This document shows positions 22,310 through 31,830 of a DNA stretch of 64,000 bases, one piece after another. Under the pieces are notes generated by a model. It saw nothing but the letters and a program-made list of their open reading frames with translations. It was not told where the DNA came from and made no database searches. The translations under genes were made by a program, and so were the position numbers. Origin of the DNA: Zopfochytrium polystomum (Eukaryota; Chytridiomycota; Chytridiomycetes; Chytridiales; Chytridiaceae); contig JAIVFJ010000049.1 in NCBI GenBank assembly GCA_025765615.1, positions 1 to 64,000 of the forward strand. Reading direction: 5' to 3'. Every line of letters starts with the position of its first letter. The first letter of the stretch is position 1.

Positions 22310-22662
22310 TGTTATGAATCACCCTCTGGAAACCTCTGGAACCTTCTAGAACATTCCTTCATGGAACCTTCTGGAACCTTCTGGAACCTTCTAGAACATT
22401 CCTTCATGGAACCTTGTGGAACCTTCTGGAACCTTCTTTGCTTTCCTGACTTGTCTTGTTGTCATTGGTATCATTGGTATCATTGTATTACTAATTGCTC
22501 TTTCTGGAACTTTCTTTGAGTCTTGACAAGGAACACTCTCAAAAGGTATAAAAGGGGGATGGGGGACCTGTCCCATCCCTCAAGTGAATTATTGTTTCCA
22601 ATACAATCATCACTCCTCTCAGTTCCTTGTCTGCCTTGTCCTGTCCTGCCATGTTCCTGACA
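22310..22662 (+). repeat. 5' LTR
   Basis: It starts TGTTATGAATCACC and ends CATGTTCCTGACA. It contains the heat-shock-element arrays, a TATA box (TATAAAA, 22547-22553) and a predicted transcript start about 30-35 nt downstream, near 22580. Confidence 0.95.
22339..22436 (+). promoter_or_regulatory. Heat-shock-element array in LTR U3
   Basis: Alternating GAA and TTC triplets spaced by exactly 2 nt (nGAAnnTTCn, the HSF-binding consensus) occur in three blocks. They are 22339-22356 (4 units), 22364-22401 (8 units) and 22409-22436 (5 of 6 units). A further 3-unit site, TTCTGGAACTTTC, lies at 22502-22514, about 33 bp upstream of the TATA box. Three contiguous units suffice for HSF trimer binding in known systems. 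The same array is in the 3' LTR and, partly, in the solo LTR at 52614. Heat induction is inferred, not shown. Confidence 0.75.
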
Positions 22663-22664
22663 TC

Positions 22665-22675
22665 ATAATTCACTT
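22665..22675 (+). other. Putative self-priming primer-binding site
   Basis: ATAATTCACTT begins 3 nt after the LTR. It is the exact reverse complement of AAGTGAATTAT at 22582-22592 in the same LTR, 35 nt downstream of the TATA box and therefore at or near the mRNA 5' end. Tf1/sushi chromoviruses prime reverse transcription by folding the first 11 nt of their mRNA onto the PBS, and this arrangement matches. No tRNA-type PBS starting TGG was found. Confidence 0.7.
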
Positions 22676-22702
22676 CACCCTCTCCCACTACTCTCTGCCA
22701 TC

Positions 22703-23626
22703 ATGTCTGACCCAAACAACACCTTCCCTGATGCAACTGCCTTCCAAGCCTTGATGGACCAATTACAAGCCCTCTCAAGACAGACACACCAACTTCAAGA
22801 ACAAGTCCTTCACCAGCAGCACCAGCTTCAACAACAACTTCACCAACAAGAACATCAAGCTCTTCCCCTGCCTCAAGCCAACCAAGCAAGAGAGCCCAAG
22901 GTTCCCAGCCCTGACAAGTTCACTGGGCTGGCCAAAGACCTTAGGAACTTCATGGCCACTGTGGAGAATGTCATCCTTCTCCAACCTTCAAGATTTCCAA
23001 GTGAGCAAGTCAAGGTTCTTTTCACAAGCACCCTCCTGTCTGGTCAAGCTCAATCATGGTACAGATCTCTCCCAAGCACACCCACCACCCTGCAAGAGCT
23101 CTGGGAGGGGCTGGAAGCTACCTTTGGTGACCCCTACGCATCTTGGACAGCAAGATCCAAGCTCAAGCATATCAAGCAAGGAAAGCAATCTTGTGTGGCC
23201 TACACCAACCAATTCAAGCAACTAGCCAGAGACTCTGGATACAATGATGCAGCTCTGATGGAGCTGTACCATGATGGTCTCCATGAGTCTATCCAAGACA
23301 TGCTCTCCCAGTCTCTGCACATCCCTGAGACCTTGGAAGAGTACATTCTCCTTGCCATCAAGATTGACAACAGACTCTACTCCAAGAGGCTGAAGCAAAG
23401 ACAAGTAGGAACTACATCAAGACCTACCCCAGTTCCTCAAGCTCTTACAGTTCCTGAACCCATGCAAGTGGATGCAGTTGAGACACTTCCTAAGGGTCCT
23501 CTGAGCCAAGAGGAGAAAACAAGGAGGGCCCAGCAGGGACTGTGTTTTTACTGTGGCTCCAAGGAGCATGCTGTCAAGGACTGCCCAAGGAAGAAGCACC
23601 CAAACTCCCAGGTCCAGGCTCACTGA
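22703..23626 (+). CDS. gag: Gag polyprotein with CCHC zinc knuckle
   Basis: 307 aa, starting at the ATG 41 nt after the LTR. A Gln/His-rich coiled-coil N-terminus (residues 20-55) precedes a retrotransposon gag domain: DKFTGLAKDLRNFMATVEN, then VLFTSTLLSGQAQSWYRSL and LWEGLEATFGDPYASW. The C-terminal knuckle CFYCGSKEHAVKDC is a canonical CX2CX4HX4C nucleic-acid-binding motif. The frame is intact. The downstream pol frame overlaps its last 85 nt in the -1 phase, with a CCCAAAC heptamer at 23599-23605. Confidence 0.95.
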   Translation: MSDPNNTFPDATAFQALMDQLQALSRQTHQLQEQVLHQQHQLQQQLHQQEHQALPLPQANQAREPKVPSPDKFTGLAKDLRNFMATVENVILLQPSRFPSEQVKVLFTSTLLSGQAQSWYRSLPSTPTTLQELWEGLEATFGDPYASWTARSKLKHIKQGKQSCVAYTNQFKQLARDSGYNDAALMELYHDGLHESIQDMLSQSLHIPETLEEYILLAIKIDNRLYSKRLKQRQVGTTSRPTPVPQALTVPEPMQVDAVETLPKGPLSQEEKTRRAQQGLCFYCGSKEHAVKDCPRKKHPNSQVQAH

Positions 23627-25137
23627 GGGGCAATTCCCTGGACCCTCCTCCAAGCTGCCCCTGTTTCATCACCACCACCAGCACCACAAACACCTCAGAT
23701 TCCAAGCCCCACCAACTCACCATGGATGTCAAGATTCAACTCTCACCCAAGTCAACCATCACAACCAAGGCCCTTATAGACTCTGGATCATCCTGCAACA
23801 TCATTGATGCCACCCTTGCCAAGTCTTGTGCCATTCCTACAATCAAGAAATCCACACCCCTCAAGGTCCACTTTGCCAATCATGCTCTGTTCAAGGAAAT
23901 CAGCCATGAAACCAAGCTAAACCTCCACATCCAAGACTTTCCACCATCCATGGTCAATCTGGAAGTATTGGATCTTGGCTCACCCACATTCTCTGTCATC
24001 CTGGGATTACCATGGCTGCAAGCCCAGAACCCTGCCATTGATTGGGTCACTGGTCAAGTCCAACCTCCACCAATTGGAACAGTCACCCAAAACTCAAGTC
24101 AAGCCCCCAAGTCTCATGCTCTCAAGCCCTTGATTCAAGGTTCTCAGCCTAGTATCCAAGGTCAACGACAAATGACAGCTCCAGTATCAGCCTGCAGCTC
24201 ACAGATCCGAGCCAAGATTCAAGTTTCACAGTTCACAGTTCATAGTCAAGATTCCAGTACAGCTCATAGAGCTCACAGTCATGGCCAAGTCTGTAGTTCA
24301 CAGAACCCACAGTCAAAGCTTCAAGTACCACAGTTCACAGTCCAAATTCAAGATTCAAGCTCCACAGCTCACAGTCTTTGCCAAGAGCAAAACCCTCAGT
24401 CAAAGATTCAAGAATCACAGTTCCCAGTCAAGATTTCATGCCCCACCGCTGATGAGCGCAGAAGGACAGACCTTGCACCTGAAGGGGGAGATGGTTTCAC
24501 CCCACCATCCAAGACACACCTTTCCTTGCTTCCTGACAGTGTGTGGGCCTATGCTATTTCCAAGGACCCCAAGCCTCACAAGATTCAAATCAGCCAAGAA
24601 GAGGAAAAACTTGAGATACTCAAGACAAGGCATGATGCAGCAACAGCTGGACACCCAGGAGAGCACAAGACATATGAGCTTGTTTCCAGAGACTTTTACT
24701 GGCCGGGCATAAGGAAGAACTTGCAGACCAAAAGACCAAGTCCCAAGCTAGACAACCTCAAGTTGGGACCTTTCAAGATCTTGGAGCAAATCAATCCAGT
24801 CACCTTCAAGCTGGATCTCCCTGCATCCATGAAGATCCACCCAGTTTTCCATGTCAGCCTTTTGGAGAAGTTTGTGGCCAATTCCATTCCAGGCAGAGTT
24901 GTTCCTCCTCCTCCTCCAGTTGAGGTGGAAGGTGAAGAGGAATTTGAGGTTGAACAAATCTTGGATGCTAAGTGGTTTGGAAGGACACTCAAGTTCCTTG
25001 TTAAGTGGAAAGGTTACTCAGATGCTGACAACACCTGGGAACCTGAGTCAAACCTCACTCACTGCCAAGACCTTCTGCTCGAGTTCAAGACCAGGTACCC
25101 CACCAAGTTGCAGAAGAGGCCTAAAAGGGGGAGATGA
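23542..25137 (+). CDS. pol: Internally deleted Pol: protease, integrase zinc finger, chromodomain
   Basis: The open frame of 531 codons lies in the -1 phase of gag. Its first real residues come after the shift near 23600. The aspartic protease carries LIDSGSSCNIID (catalytic DSG) and VILGLPWL. A Ser/Gln repeat region follows, with SQFTV and SQNPQSK-type repeats. Then comes an HHCC-like piece, ILKTRHDAATAGHPGEHK and DFYWPGIRKNL. It joins directly to the integrase C-terminal GPFKILEQINPVTFKLDLP and a chromodomain (VEQILDAKWFGRTLKFLVKW, then KGYSDADNTWEPESNL). RT, RNase H and the DDE core are absent, yet the frame stays open across both deletion joints. The stop overlaps the polypurine tract and the 3' LTR follows at once. 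Confidence 0.9.
   Translation: MFLLWLQGACCQGLPKEEAPKLPGPGSLRGNSLDPPPSCPCFITTTSTTNTSDSKPHQLTMDVKIQLSPKSTITTKALIDSGSSCNIIDATLAKSCAIPTIKKSTPLKVHFANHALFKEISHETKLNLHIQDFPPSMVNLEVLDLGSPTFSVILGLPWLQAQNPAIDWVTGQVQPPPIGTVTQNSSQAPKSHALKPLIQGSQPSIQGQRQMTAPVSACSSQIRAKIQVSQFTVHSQDSSTAHRAHSHGQVCSSQNPQSKLQVPQFTVQIQDSSSTAHSLCQEQNPQSKIQESQFPVKISCPTADERRRTDLAPEGGDGFTPPSKTHLSLLPDSVWAYAISKDPKPHKIQISQEEEKLEILKTRHDAATAGHPGEHKTYELVSRDFYWPGIRKNLQTKRPSPKLDNLKLGPFKILEQINPVTFKLDLPASMKIHPVFHVSLLEKFVANSIPGRVVPPPPPVEVEGEEEFEVEQILDAKWFGRTLKFLVKWKGYSDADNTWEPESNLTHCQDLLLEFKTRYPTKLQKRPKRGR
23599..23605 (+). other. Candidate -1 frameshift heptamer C CCA AAC
   Basis: In the gag frame the codons read CAC CCA AAC, so CCCAAAC fits X XXY YYZ exactly, 7 codons before the gag stop. 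The pol frame continues as KLPGPGSL. Confidence 0.45.
25120..25137 (+). other. Polypurine tract
   Basis: AAAAGGGGGAGATGA lies immediately before the 3' LTR, the expected plus-strand primer. It overlaps the pol stop codon. Confidence 0.85.
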
Positions 25138-25490
25138 TGTTATGAATCACCCTCTGGAAACCTCTGGAACCTTCTAGAACATTCCTTCATGGAACCTTCT
25201 GGAACCTTCTGGAACCTTCTAGAACATTCCTTCATGGAACCTTGTGGAACCTTCTGGAACCTTCTTTGCTTTCCTGACTTGTCTTGTTGTCATTGGTATC
25301 ATTGGTATCATTGTATTACTAATTGCTCTTTCTGGAACTTTCTTTGAGTCTTGACAAGGAACACTCTCAAAAGGTATAAAAGGGGGATGGGGGACCTGTC
25401 CCATCCCTCAAGTGAATTATTGTTTCCAATACAATCATCACTCCTCTCAGTTCCTTGTCTGCCTTGTCCTGTCCTGCCATGTTCCTGACA
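25138..25490 (+). repeat. 3' LTR
   Basis: 353 bp, starting TGTTATGAATCACC and ending CATGTTCCTGACA. No difference from the 5' LTR was noticed by eye. Followed by the CTCAG duplication. Confidence 0.95.
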
Positions 25491-25570
25491 CTCAGGCAAC
25501 AAAGTCTTTCACATAATCTCAACATTTATGTATCACACTGAACGAATCAACAAGGAGTAATGATCTGGAC

Positions 25571-26165
25571 GTGTTTGTTCCAAAAGCATCACTCCTATAT
25601 GACCAGCTGATGGGGGGTGTGGACAGAGCTGATCGGTTGATAGTGACATGCACTGTTGCTCACAAGACGAGGAGGTGGTACCATCATCTATTTTACTTTG
25701 CTCTTGATGCATGTCTTGTAAATGCAAGAGTGATCTACCTCAAAGTGAGGAAGTCTGGTGGCCTATCAGTGGATGTTCCACAAAGGATTCGACTTGAACT
25801 GGATATGCAGCTTTTAAAAATTGGTGACAACTCTCCATCTGTAGATCCTGCTGTAAGGGAGCCCACTGATTTGGTACCTTGTCCAACAAGAGCTCAATTG
25901 AAAAGCATTGCTCAGGGCTATCATTCCTTTTTCATTACTACAGATGCAAATATTACCCATTCGCAAACTTAGACGCACCAGAAGGATCTGATTTAGAGAG
26001 GGTGCGCTGCCAATATTGTCCATCACGCAGCAACCAAAGAGCTTCCACCGTATGCTGCCAGTGCCGAGTTGGCTTTTATATTGGGAAGTGCTTTGCGGAA
26101 CATATCTTTGGGATGGGGACCTTTGCAGCTATCAAATGCAAAGCTTTTGACATTACCAAAGGTCA
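25571..26165 (+). pseudogene. piggyBac-family transposase remnant (C-terminal part)
   Basis: The open frame 25571-25972 reads YDQLMGGVDRADRLI, the piggyBac DDE-domain signature (usually NxxMGGVDxxDQ), followed by RRWYHHLFYFALDACLVNAR. A -1/+1 shift around 25920 leads to CQYCPSRSNQRASTVCCQC, resembling the C-terminal cysteine-rich zinc domain of piggyBac transposases, ending near 26165. The N-terminal half and first catalytic Asp are missing, so it is dead. It lies next to the Tc1 remnant. Confidence 0.8.
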
Positions 26166-27012
26166 ATAAATGAAAAGACAAAAGTGAGAATCAGTATTTC
26201 TATGGATATTAGCTTTCAAAATCATCCCTCTCCTTTTTGAATGAGCAGTTCTCACGGTGGTTGCCAACTGATGGCAGTTCTTCAATCTGCTCCTGTACAA
26301 AGTTTTTTTGGTTAACATCCAACAAAAAAGACATTCTTTCAAAGATAAGAGGTTTCTGGGATGGTGTTTAAGGTACATTTTGCACTCGAAGAGAAAAATG
26401 TTGGGAAAAAAACTGGCGGACTTTGGGGACAGCGTACGTTGTTAATTTTCTATAAACAGCAGATCAAACTGGACCACAGAGCTGCCAAAATGGCAGAAGA
26501 AATGCTTTTGCTTTGGAGGTCGAGCTCCTTTTTTTTCAAAAGTTTGGGGCATCTGAAACGAGTGTAAAATCCCACTGTTGTGAACAAAGTTTGAGCTGTA
26601 GACAAAAATGAAAAAATGATGTACTTTGAGAGAGGATCGTTCACTTTGGACAAAAATTAGAAAAACTACAGTCACTTTGAAGGTGAGGTCTATTTGCCTT
26701 TGTCCTTCACTGCTGCGGAGTTTCCACCACTTTGGTTGCGTTTGAACGACTACTGCTCTGTTGAAAAAACGTGCTGCCTCTTTCGTGGTGTGGACAGATT
26801 TTCCTGCAACTGGTGAACCTTGGTCTCACATGGCAAGGCCTTGCAAGGCACCCTCGTCACAGGTGAGGGTGTTCTGTCTTTGGTAAGCTGTCTGTTAAGT
26901 CCAAGTGGAGTAGGCAGCCTTGCTCAAGGGGTTGAACTGCCCACCACAGCACACACAAGGCCTCCCCTTGCACTGATTCCGTGAGCGACAAAGCTACTCC
27001 CACCTATGGCTG
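26166..27012. other. Intergenic, nothing recognised
   Basis: No domain-bearing frame, tRNA or terminal repeat was seen. Confidence 0.5.
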
Positions 27013-27425
27013 TTCAGCAGCAAGTAGAATGTCAGCCCTAATTGGCAATCAGTCCCACTTACACGTGAAGAAAACGGGAGGGTTGGACAGGTGCAAATAA
27101 GGAAAGAGGGTAAATGAAAAGGCGGAGTAAATGGTCGGATCCTGATATAGAAAGAGACTGTTGAGCAAGGTTTACTCTACTCCGCCCCTAGTTGGACAGT
27201 GCAAACCACAGAAATGAACCAAAGGACACTGACTAATGCAGCCAAATGCCCAGAACCTGAATAACTGGCTCAACAGCCTCTCTCTAATTTGGGATCTGAC
27301 CTTTCACTCCATCTTTTCATTTACCTTCTTTTCTTATTGTACCTGTCCTACCCTGCCTTTTTCTTCGCATGTAAGTGGGACTGATTGCCATTGAGGGCTA
27401 CATTGTACTTGCTGCTGAAGGTGAA
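27013..27425. mobile_element. Foldback/MITE-like element with ~130-bp inverted repeats
   Basis: The sequence from TTCAGCAGCAAGTA at 27013 through GGTAAATGAAAAGGCGGAG (to ~27145) returns as an imperfect reverse complement at about 27295-27425. Shared blocks include GGCAATCAGTCCCACTTACA, AGGGT(T/A)GGACAGGT and GGTAAATGAAAAG. A ~150-bp loop separates the arms, so the RNA or single strand would form a long hairpin. No coding capacity. Flanking target duplications are not clear. Confidence 0.7.
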
Positions 27426-28958
27426 CCGAAGAATCCACTGAACTGGGGTGCTAAAGTGGTTACCCCAAAGGAAGCGGAGGAATTCAATTGCCTAATGAAT
27501 AAGATGATTGAGGGGAGAACGATACCAACGGAGAACAGAAATCTGGATAGATCGCTGTTCAGATGAGGACGCTTTGGAGAGCACTATGACCCACAGTGTT
27601 GACGCAGAGTACCACAGTGACCAAGCTGCATTAGGGCTCAAGGTTAAGCTGCATTAGGGCTCAAGGTTATTTGGACTGAATAAGTGTGTCTGCCAAAATT
27701 GTTGGTAAACAACGTTGCTTGGGGAAAAGTCTGGGATGCGCTTAGGAATAGCAACGTCAGTTTGCGCGAAGTAAGAGTAGCATACTCAATTATGATGAGT
27801 AAAGGCAAGGTTGGAAATGTAGCTGAGGCTGAGCTTCAGCTGGCAATAGAAAAGTATAGTGTGCAGCCATCACGCCGAATCTGAGCTATGGACCTGCTGC
27901 CAGCTCTGAAAAGTGTGTGTGAGGCATGGAAACAGCTGGAGCATGGGCCACATTGGAAAGCAGCCACCAATAAAGAGTATCAATCTCTGGTAGAGGAGGG
28001 GGTAATCAGACATGTCCTGAGAATGCCAGACATCTATGTCCTCCTGTTGGGTTGGGTTCGCAAGTACAAAATCACACTGAACGATTTTCTGGCTAGGTAC
28101 AAGCGATGGTCAAGGGTTACACGCAATGGTGCAGGATCACCAATACGAAAATCTCCCTGGTGGTAAATGGGGCAAGTCTTCAAATCACCATAGCAATATT
28201 ACGCGGTATTGGTGGCTGGGTGATGGGACAACTTGATGTTGAGACAGCGTTTTTGAATGCTGACATTGACATCCTGACGTTTATGGCACCCATTGTGGAT
28301 GACGGTTTGCCTCTGGTAATCCAGCTGAAGAAAAGCTTATGTGGGCTTCACCAGTTGGATAGGAGGTGGCATGAGTGCTTCTCTGAGAATTTAGTGATGG
28401 TCAGGCAGAACAACCAAGGTTATGTCAACAGTGTGATTTCAGCCGTATCCCTAAAACTTTGGGGAACTCGTTGGCTTCAAGTCAAAATCAAGTCTGCGGC
28501 AAAGGGCCAGAGACTGACTTGTTTAGCTGGCCACTTGTCCATCTGTCTTCCTCCTGTGATGTTGTTTGTCTGCCTGTCTCTGAGCCAGTCCTCTGTGACT
28601 TGATTCTGACTTGAAATCAAATTGAAATCAAGTTGGTTCCCCAAAGTTTTAGGGATATGGCTGTAATACCCATGAAGATGATGTAATTTTCTTTCACAAC
28701 AGAGGAGGAGGAATGTCAAAGCCATTCCGGTAATGTATTCCTCTTGGCTGAGGCCGTTGTAAACTGGTGAAGCAAAAAACAGAGTGCAGTTGATGTGTCG
28801 TCAACTGAGGCAGAAACAAATGCCCTTGCAGAGGCAGTGAAAGAAGTGAGCTGGGAACGAGGTTTGCTGCTTTGGTATGGGCTTGAAGCCAACAAAGATG
28901 TTAACCATAGCAATTGTCATGAATCCAGTGCATCATGGTTGCACCAAACACATGAGCG
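27426..28958 (+). pseudogene. Ty1/copia polyprotein remnant (RT and RNase H)
   Basis: Fragments in shifting frames are HGPHWKAATNKEYQSLVEEG (27950-28010, the start of copia RT) and GQLDVETAFLNADIDI with LKKSLCGLHQLDRRWHECFS (28220-28390, the RVT_2 core, normally VKTAFLNGDL and KSLYGLKQAPRQW). The end is the RNase H C-terminus MNPVHHGCTKHM at 28918-28955. Many stops and indels are present. The catalytic DD box was not found intact. LTR-B begins 3 nt after the KHM codons, so the LTR inserted into this remnant. Confidence 0.75.
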
Positions 28959-30413
28959 TGTGAGACTACACTGAGGTCTCAGTGATAAAGTCTAGGGATT
29001 TTATTCGCAAAAACAAGCGTACCTGTCATAAAACCGCAAGGATTGGGACCCCTATTATTGCTCCCGGTTCTTTAGTTTCCAAGGCATTATCAAAGTGTAT
29101 TTGCAGCTAATCTGTCTTTATTATTGGGTCTGCTTTTACTACTTTCGTCTTAACAGTTTCTGTTGCACCAGGGTTTTCTCAACATATTTTATTTTTCGGT
29201 GACTAACGGAGACTGCCCGACTGCCTAGGGATGGGGTGCCTGACAGGCCGTACCCCAAGCCCACCTAATTTATTATTTATTTTCGGCACTTGTACATACA
29301 CGCATAGGGTTGGGGGGACTTAGAGCATTTGTGGTAGATGCTCCAAGTCAGGGGGGGTTGACTTGTCAATTTTCTCTCTCTCTGTTTTTGGGCCATTTCT
29401 CTTTTTCCTTTTTTCTTCAATCTGATTTCTGTCCATTGGCACCAATACAGAGTCCCTTCAAATCCATCTGGCTCACAAAGGTGAGGGTAGTGAGAGATGG
29501 TACACACCCGGGTGTGTACATGGTCCCTTCGTGGGGCTCCTCTTAAGGGGCCGTGGGTGGGGAATGCAGCTGGCCCCACCAGCGACTGTGTGACATTGCT
29601 GGCTCTGTGTTGGAGTGAGGATCACAGGTACTCGCCTGCTGCGACGACGGTGGTGGTGGTGGCAACGACGACAGCATCATCGTCCCCAACCTTCCCGTCC
29701 CTGCGAGGGTGTTGTTGGCCGCACTCGGTGCAGCCTGCGACACCTGAGAGTTCGATCTACGAGTGCCTGCCTCGGTCCTATTGCTGTGAGAGTGAGATGC
29801 GTGAGTACGAGTGCAATGCAATAAAGCCCGTTGGTTGAGTGATCGTGCTGACGCAGCCCGGCGGGGTGCGTCTACGATCGCAGGTGTTTCCGCGTGCGAG
29901 TTCCCTGCTGGCGACCTTCCGACCCCTACATAGTCGACTCCCTTCTCCCTCTCCCCCCCGTCGCTGGCGACGACGAGGGCTCCCGCAGTACCGTCCGCGA
30001 CGAGGGGCGCTAGGTCACACCCTGTCCGTCCTGTCGCTATTAACCGCTCCTGTTGTATTTGAGATTCGGTTCCTGAGATAAAAACCCCCGTTTCCCTCTT
30101 CTCTCTCTTTATTCTGCGGTTGTGTTGCGCCCTCGGGAGTGCCCTTCTGTTTCCCCTCGCATCAGCCCACAGCCACGCAAGTAATCAGTGCCCTGGCACT
30201 GATCCTTCAGAGGATTGTCCCTCTGAATGTTCATTCTTTGTGTTTGAGACCCCTGTTAGACAGATCAGTAGGGATACTTCGTGGACTAGGCAAGTAGTTG
30301 GGTTGAAACACCCCCTAGACAACAGCCCAATAAAGTTAGTTTTAGCCTATTATTTGCTTTCCCTCACTCTAGGGCCCAGATCCCAGGGTCAAAGGAGTGA
30401 GTATAGTCTCACA
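28959..30413 (+). repeat. LTR-B, full 1.45-kb LTR
   Basis: 1455 bp, from TGTGAGACTACACTGAGG to GAGTATAGTCTCACA, with perfect 10-bp inverted ends and TG..CA termini. It is nearly identical to LTR-C (34533-35979) and to LTR-A on the opposite strand. A promoter-like GATAAAAACCCCC lies near 30076. No PBS complementary to a tRNA 3' end follows it, and the flanks show no clear 5-bp duplication. It interrupts a copia remnant. Confidence 0.9.
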
Positions 30414-31599
30414 CTCCTCCAACCTTCCCTTTTGGGAACTCTGACTACTATCGCAACGCATATTTGTTTACCTTTCCTTTTGAACTTCCATTTGGGCTTT
30501 TGCCCTTCTGGCCACAACTCTTGTCCTTGATTTCCCTACTGGCTCTTGCCCCTCTGACTATTACTCTTTCTTGATCTCTTCAACTCTCTCTTCGAGAACT
30601 TTGTCCCTCAACCTTTCCATGTACAACTACAACCTCTCTTCAACTACCAATCCTTCCCATTCCCTCCTCTTTGTTACTATCTTTTATATGCAGTGGAGAT
30701 ACCTGTGACCCTGTAAGTCCAAAGGGCATGGGGTGGGTTTGCTGAGGTGATACCTTGACAAAGTCAACGATGGTTCACTGCTGATGGCGCTTTCTCTTCC
30801 TGCCTGGCCTCTGGTGCTGGAACAATAAAAAAATAAAAAAAAGCAACTGTCAAGTACCAGATTCAGCAGCACATCATGACTTCATCAGAGTTCATGAACG
30901 CTGTGCTGAAGATGCATGCCACCTTCATCAAGGAGAACAAAACAGCTTGGTCAGCTTTGATGATCAGGCTTCCAGAGACCTCGCCCTTGTTTGAGCTCTG
31001 CCGCAACATTCACCTCTATTGAGACTGTGTGGCTGCCATTCACCAAACATTCAACAATGCCTGCCCATCCAACTCAATTGATGATTTTGAAAATGGATGG
31101 TCAGGGCTGCAGCTACGCACAGACACTCAAAGCCCCTTGCCAGAACAGACTTGATGAGTTTGTACGCAAACTGCAGAGCAAACTGCAGAGCAAACTGCGC
31201 ACAGACCTCGCACGCGGCTCAGCTCATAGTCGTTTTGGACCATTTGTGGCAGCACTTCAAAACAATGACGCCTGCTTCAACGATCTAGAGAATATCATGG
31301 ATGAGCTTACTGCTGTCTTGACTGCCCTTGAGGCAGATGAAGAGGACGACCACTGACCCAACTTCTTTACCAATCCTCTCACAACAGATCCTCCCAGCCA
31401 CTGCCTTCATCTCAAATACCCCAGTCTTGGGCCAACTTCAACGACAACTGCGAATCCTCACAGGTCTCTCTCATCATTTTGCTCTTCACCACCTCAGCCT
31501 TTGCACACATCGCCCACAACCCTGAACTAGTTCATTGGGAAGCCACGTTTCTTGTTCTCCACTCTAGTATTAAACCCTCTCCCTCTTTGGCACCCTCCC

Positions 31600-31830
31600 T
31601 GGCTCTGCTCGTCACAAGTATCAACTCCAAATCCTCAGGAATACTTTGTCCACCCAAAATGTTCTACACCAACAACACCCTCAAGTATACCCTAACGGCC
31701 TCTGTCGTCAACGCCACCACGCTTTGGAAACCACAGAGCATGTCTGGCAATGCCCAATAGCTGCTGACACCATTACCATGATTCGCAACACCTTTGCTGA
31801 AACTCTTTCCTCCTCTGTTCCTCCTGCACC
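31600..31830 (+). pseudogene. LINE-type reverse transcriptase C-terminal fragment
   Basis: The frame 31646-31939 reads CRQRHHALETTEHVWQCPIA, matching the cysteine/histidine tail (CxxC...ETxEHxxxxC) found after the RT in many LINE ORF2 proteins. No RT catalytic motif is present nearby. Confidence 0.5.

Larger units (their letters stand above)
22305..25495 (+). mobile_element. Complete Ty3/gypsy chromovirus deletion derivative with TSD
   Basis: The element is 22310-25490 (3181 bp) with two 353-bp LTRs (22310-22662, 25138-25490) that look identical. It is flanked by the 5-bp duplication CTCAG (22305-22309, 25491-25495). The internal region encodes Gag, protease, an integrase zinc-finger fragment and a chromodomain. 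RT, RNase H and the integrase catalytic core are missing. Identical LTRs and open frames mean recent insertion, presumably mobilised in trans by a full-length relative. It sits inside a Tc1 remnant. A solo LTR of the same family lies at 52614-52916. Confidence 0.93.
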
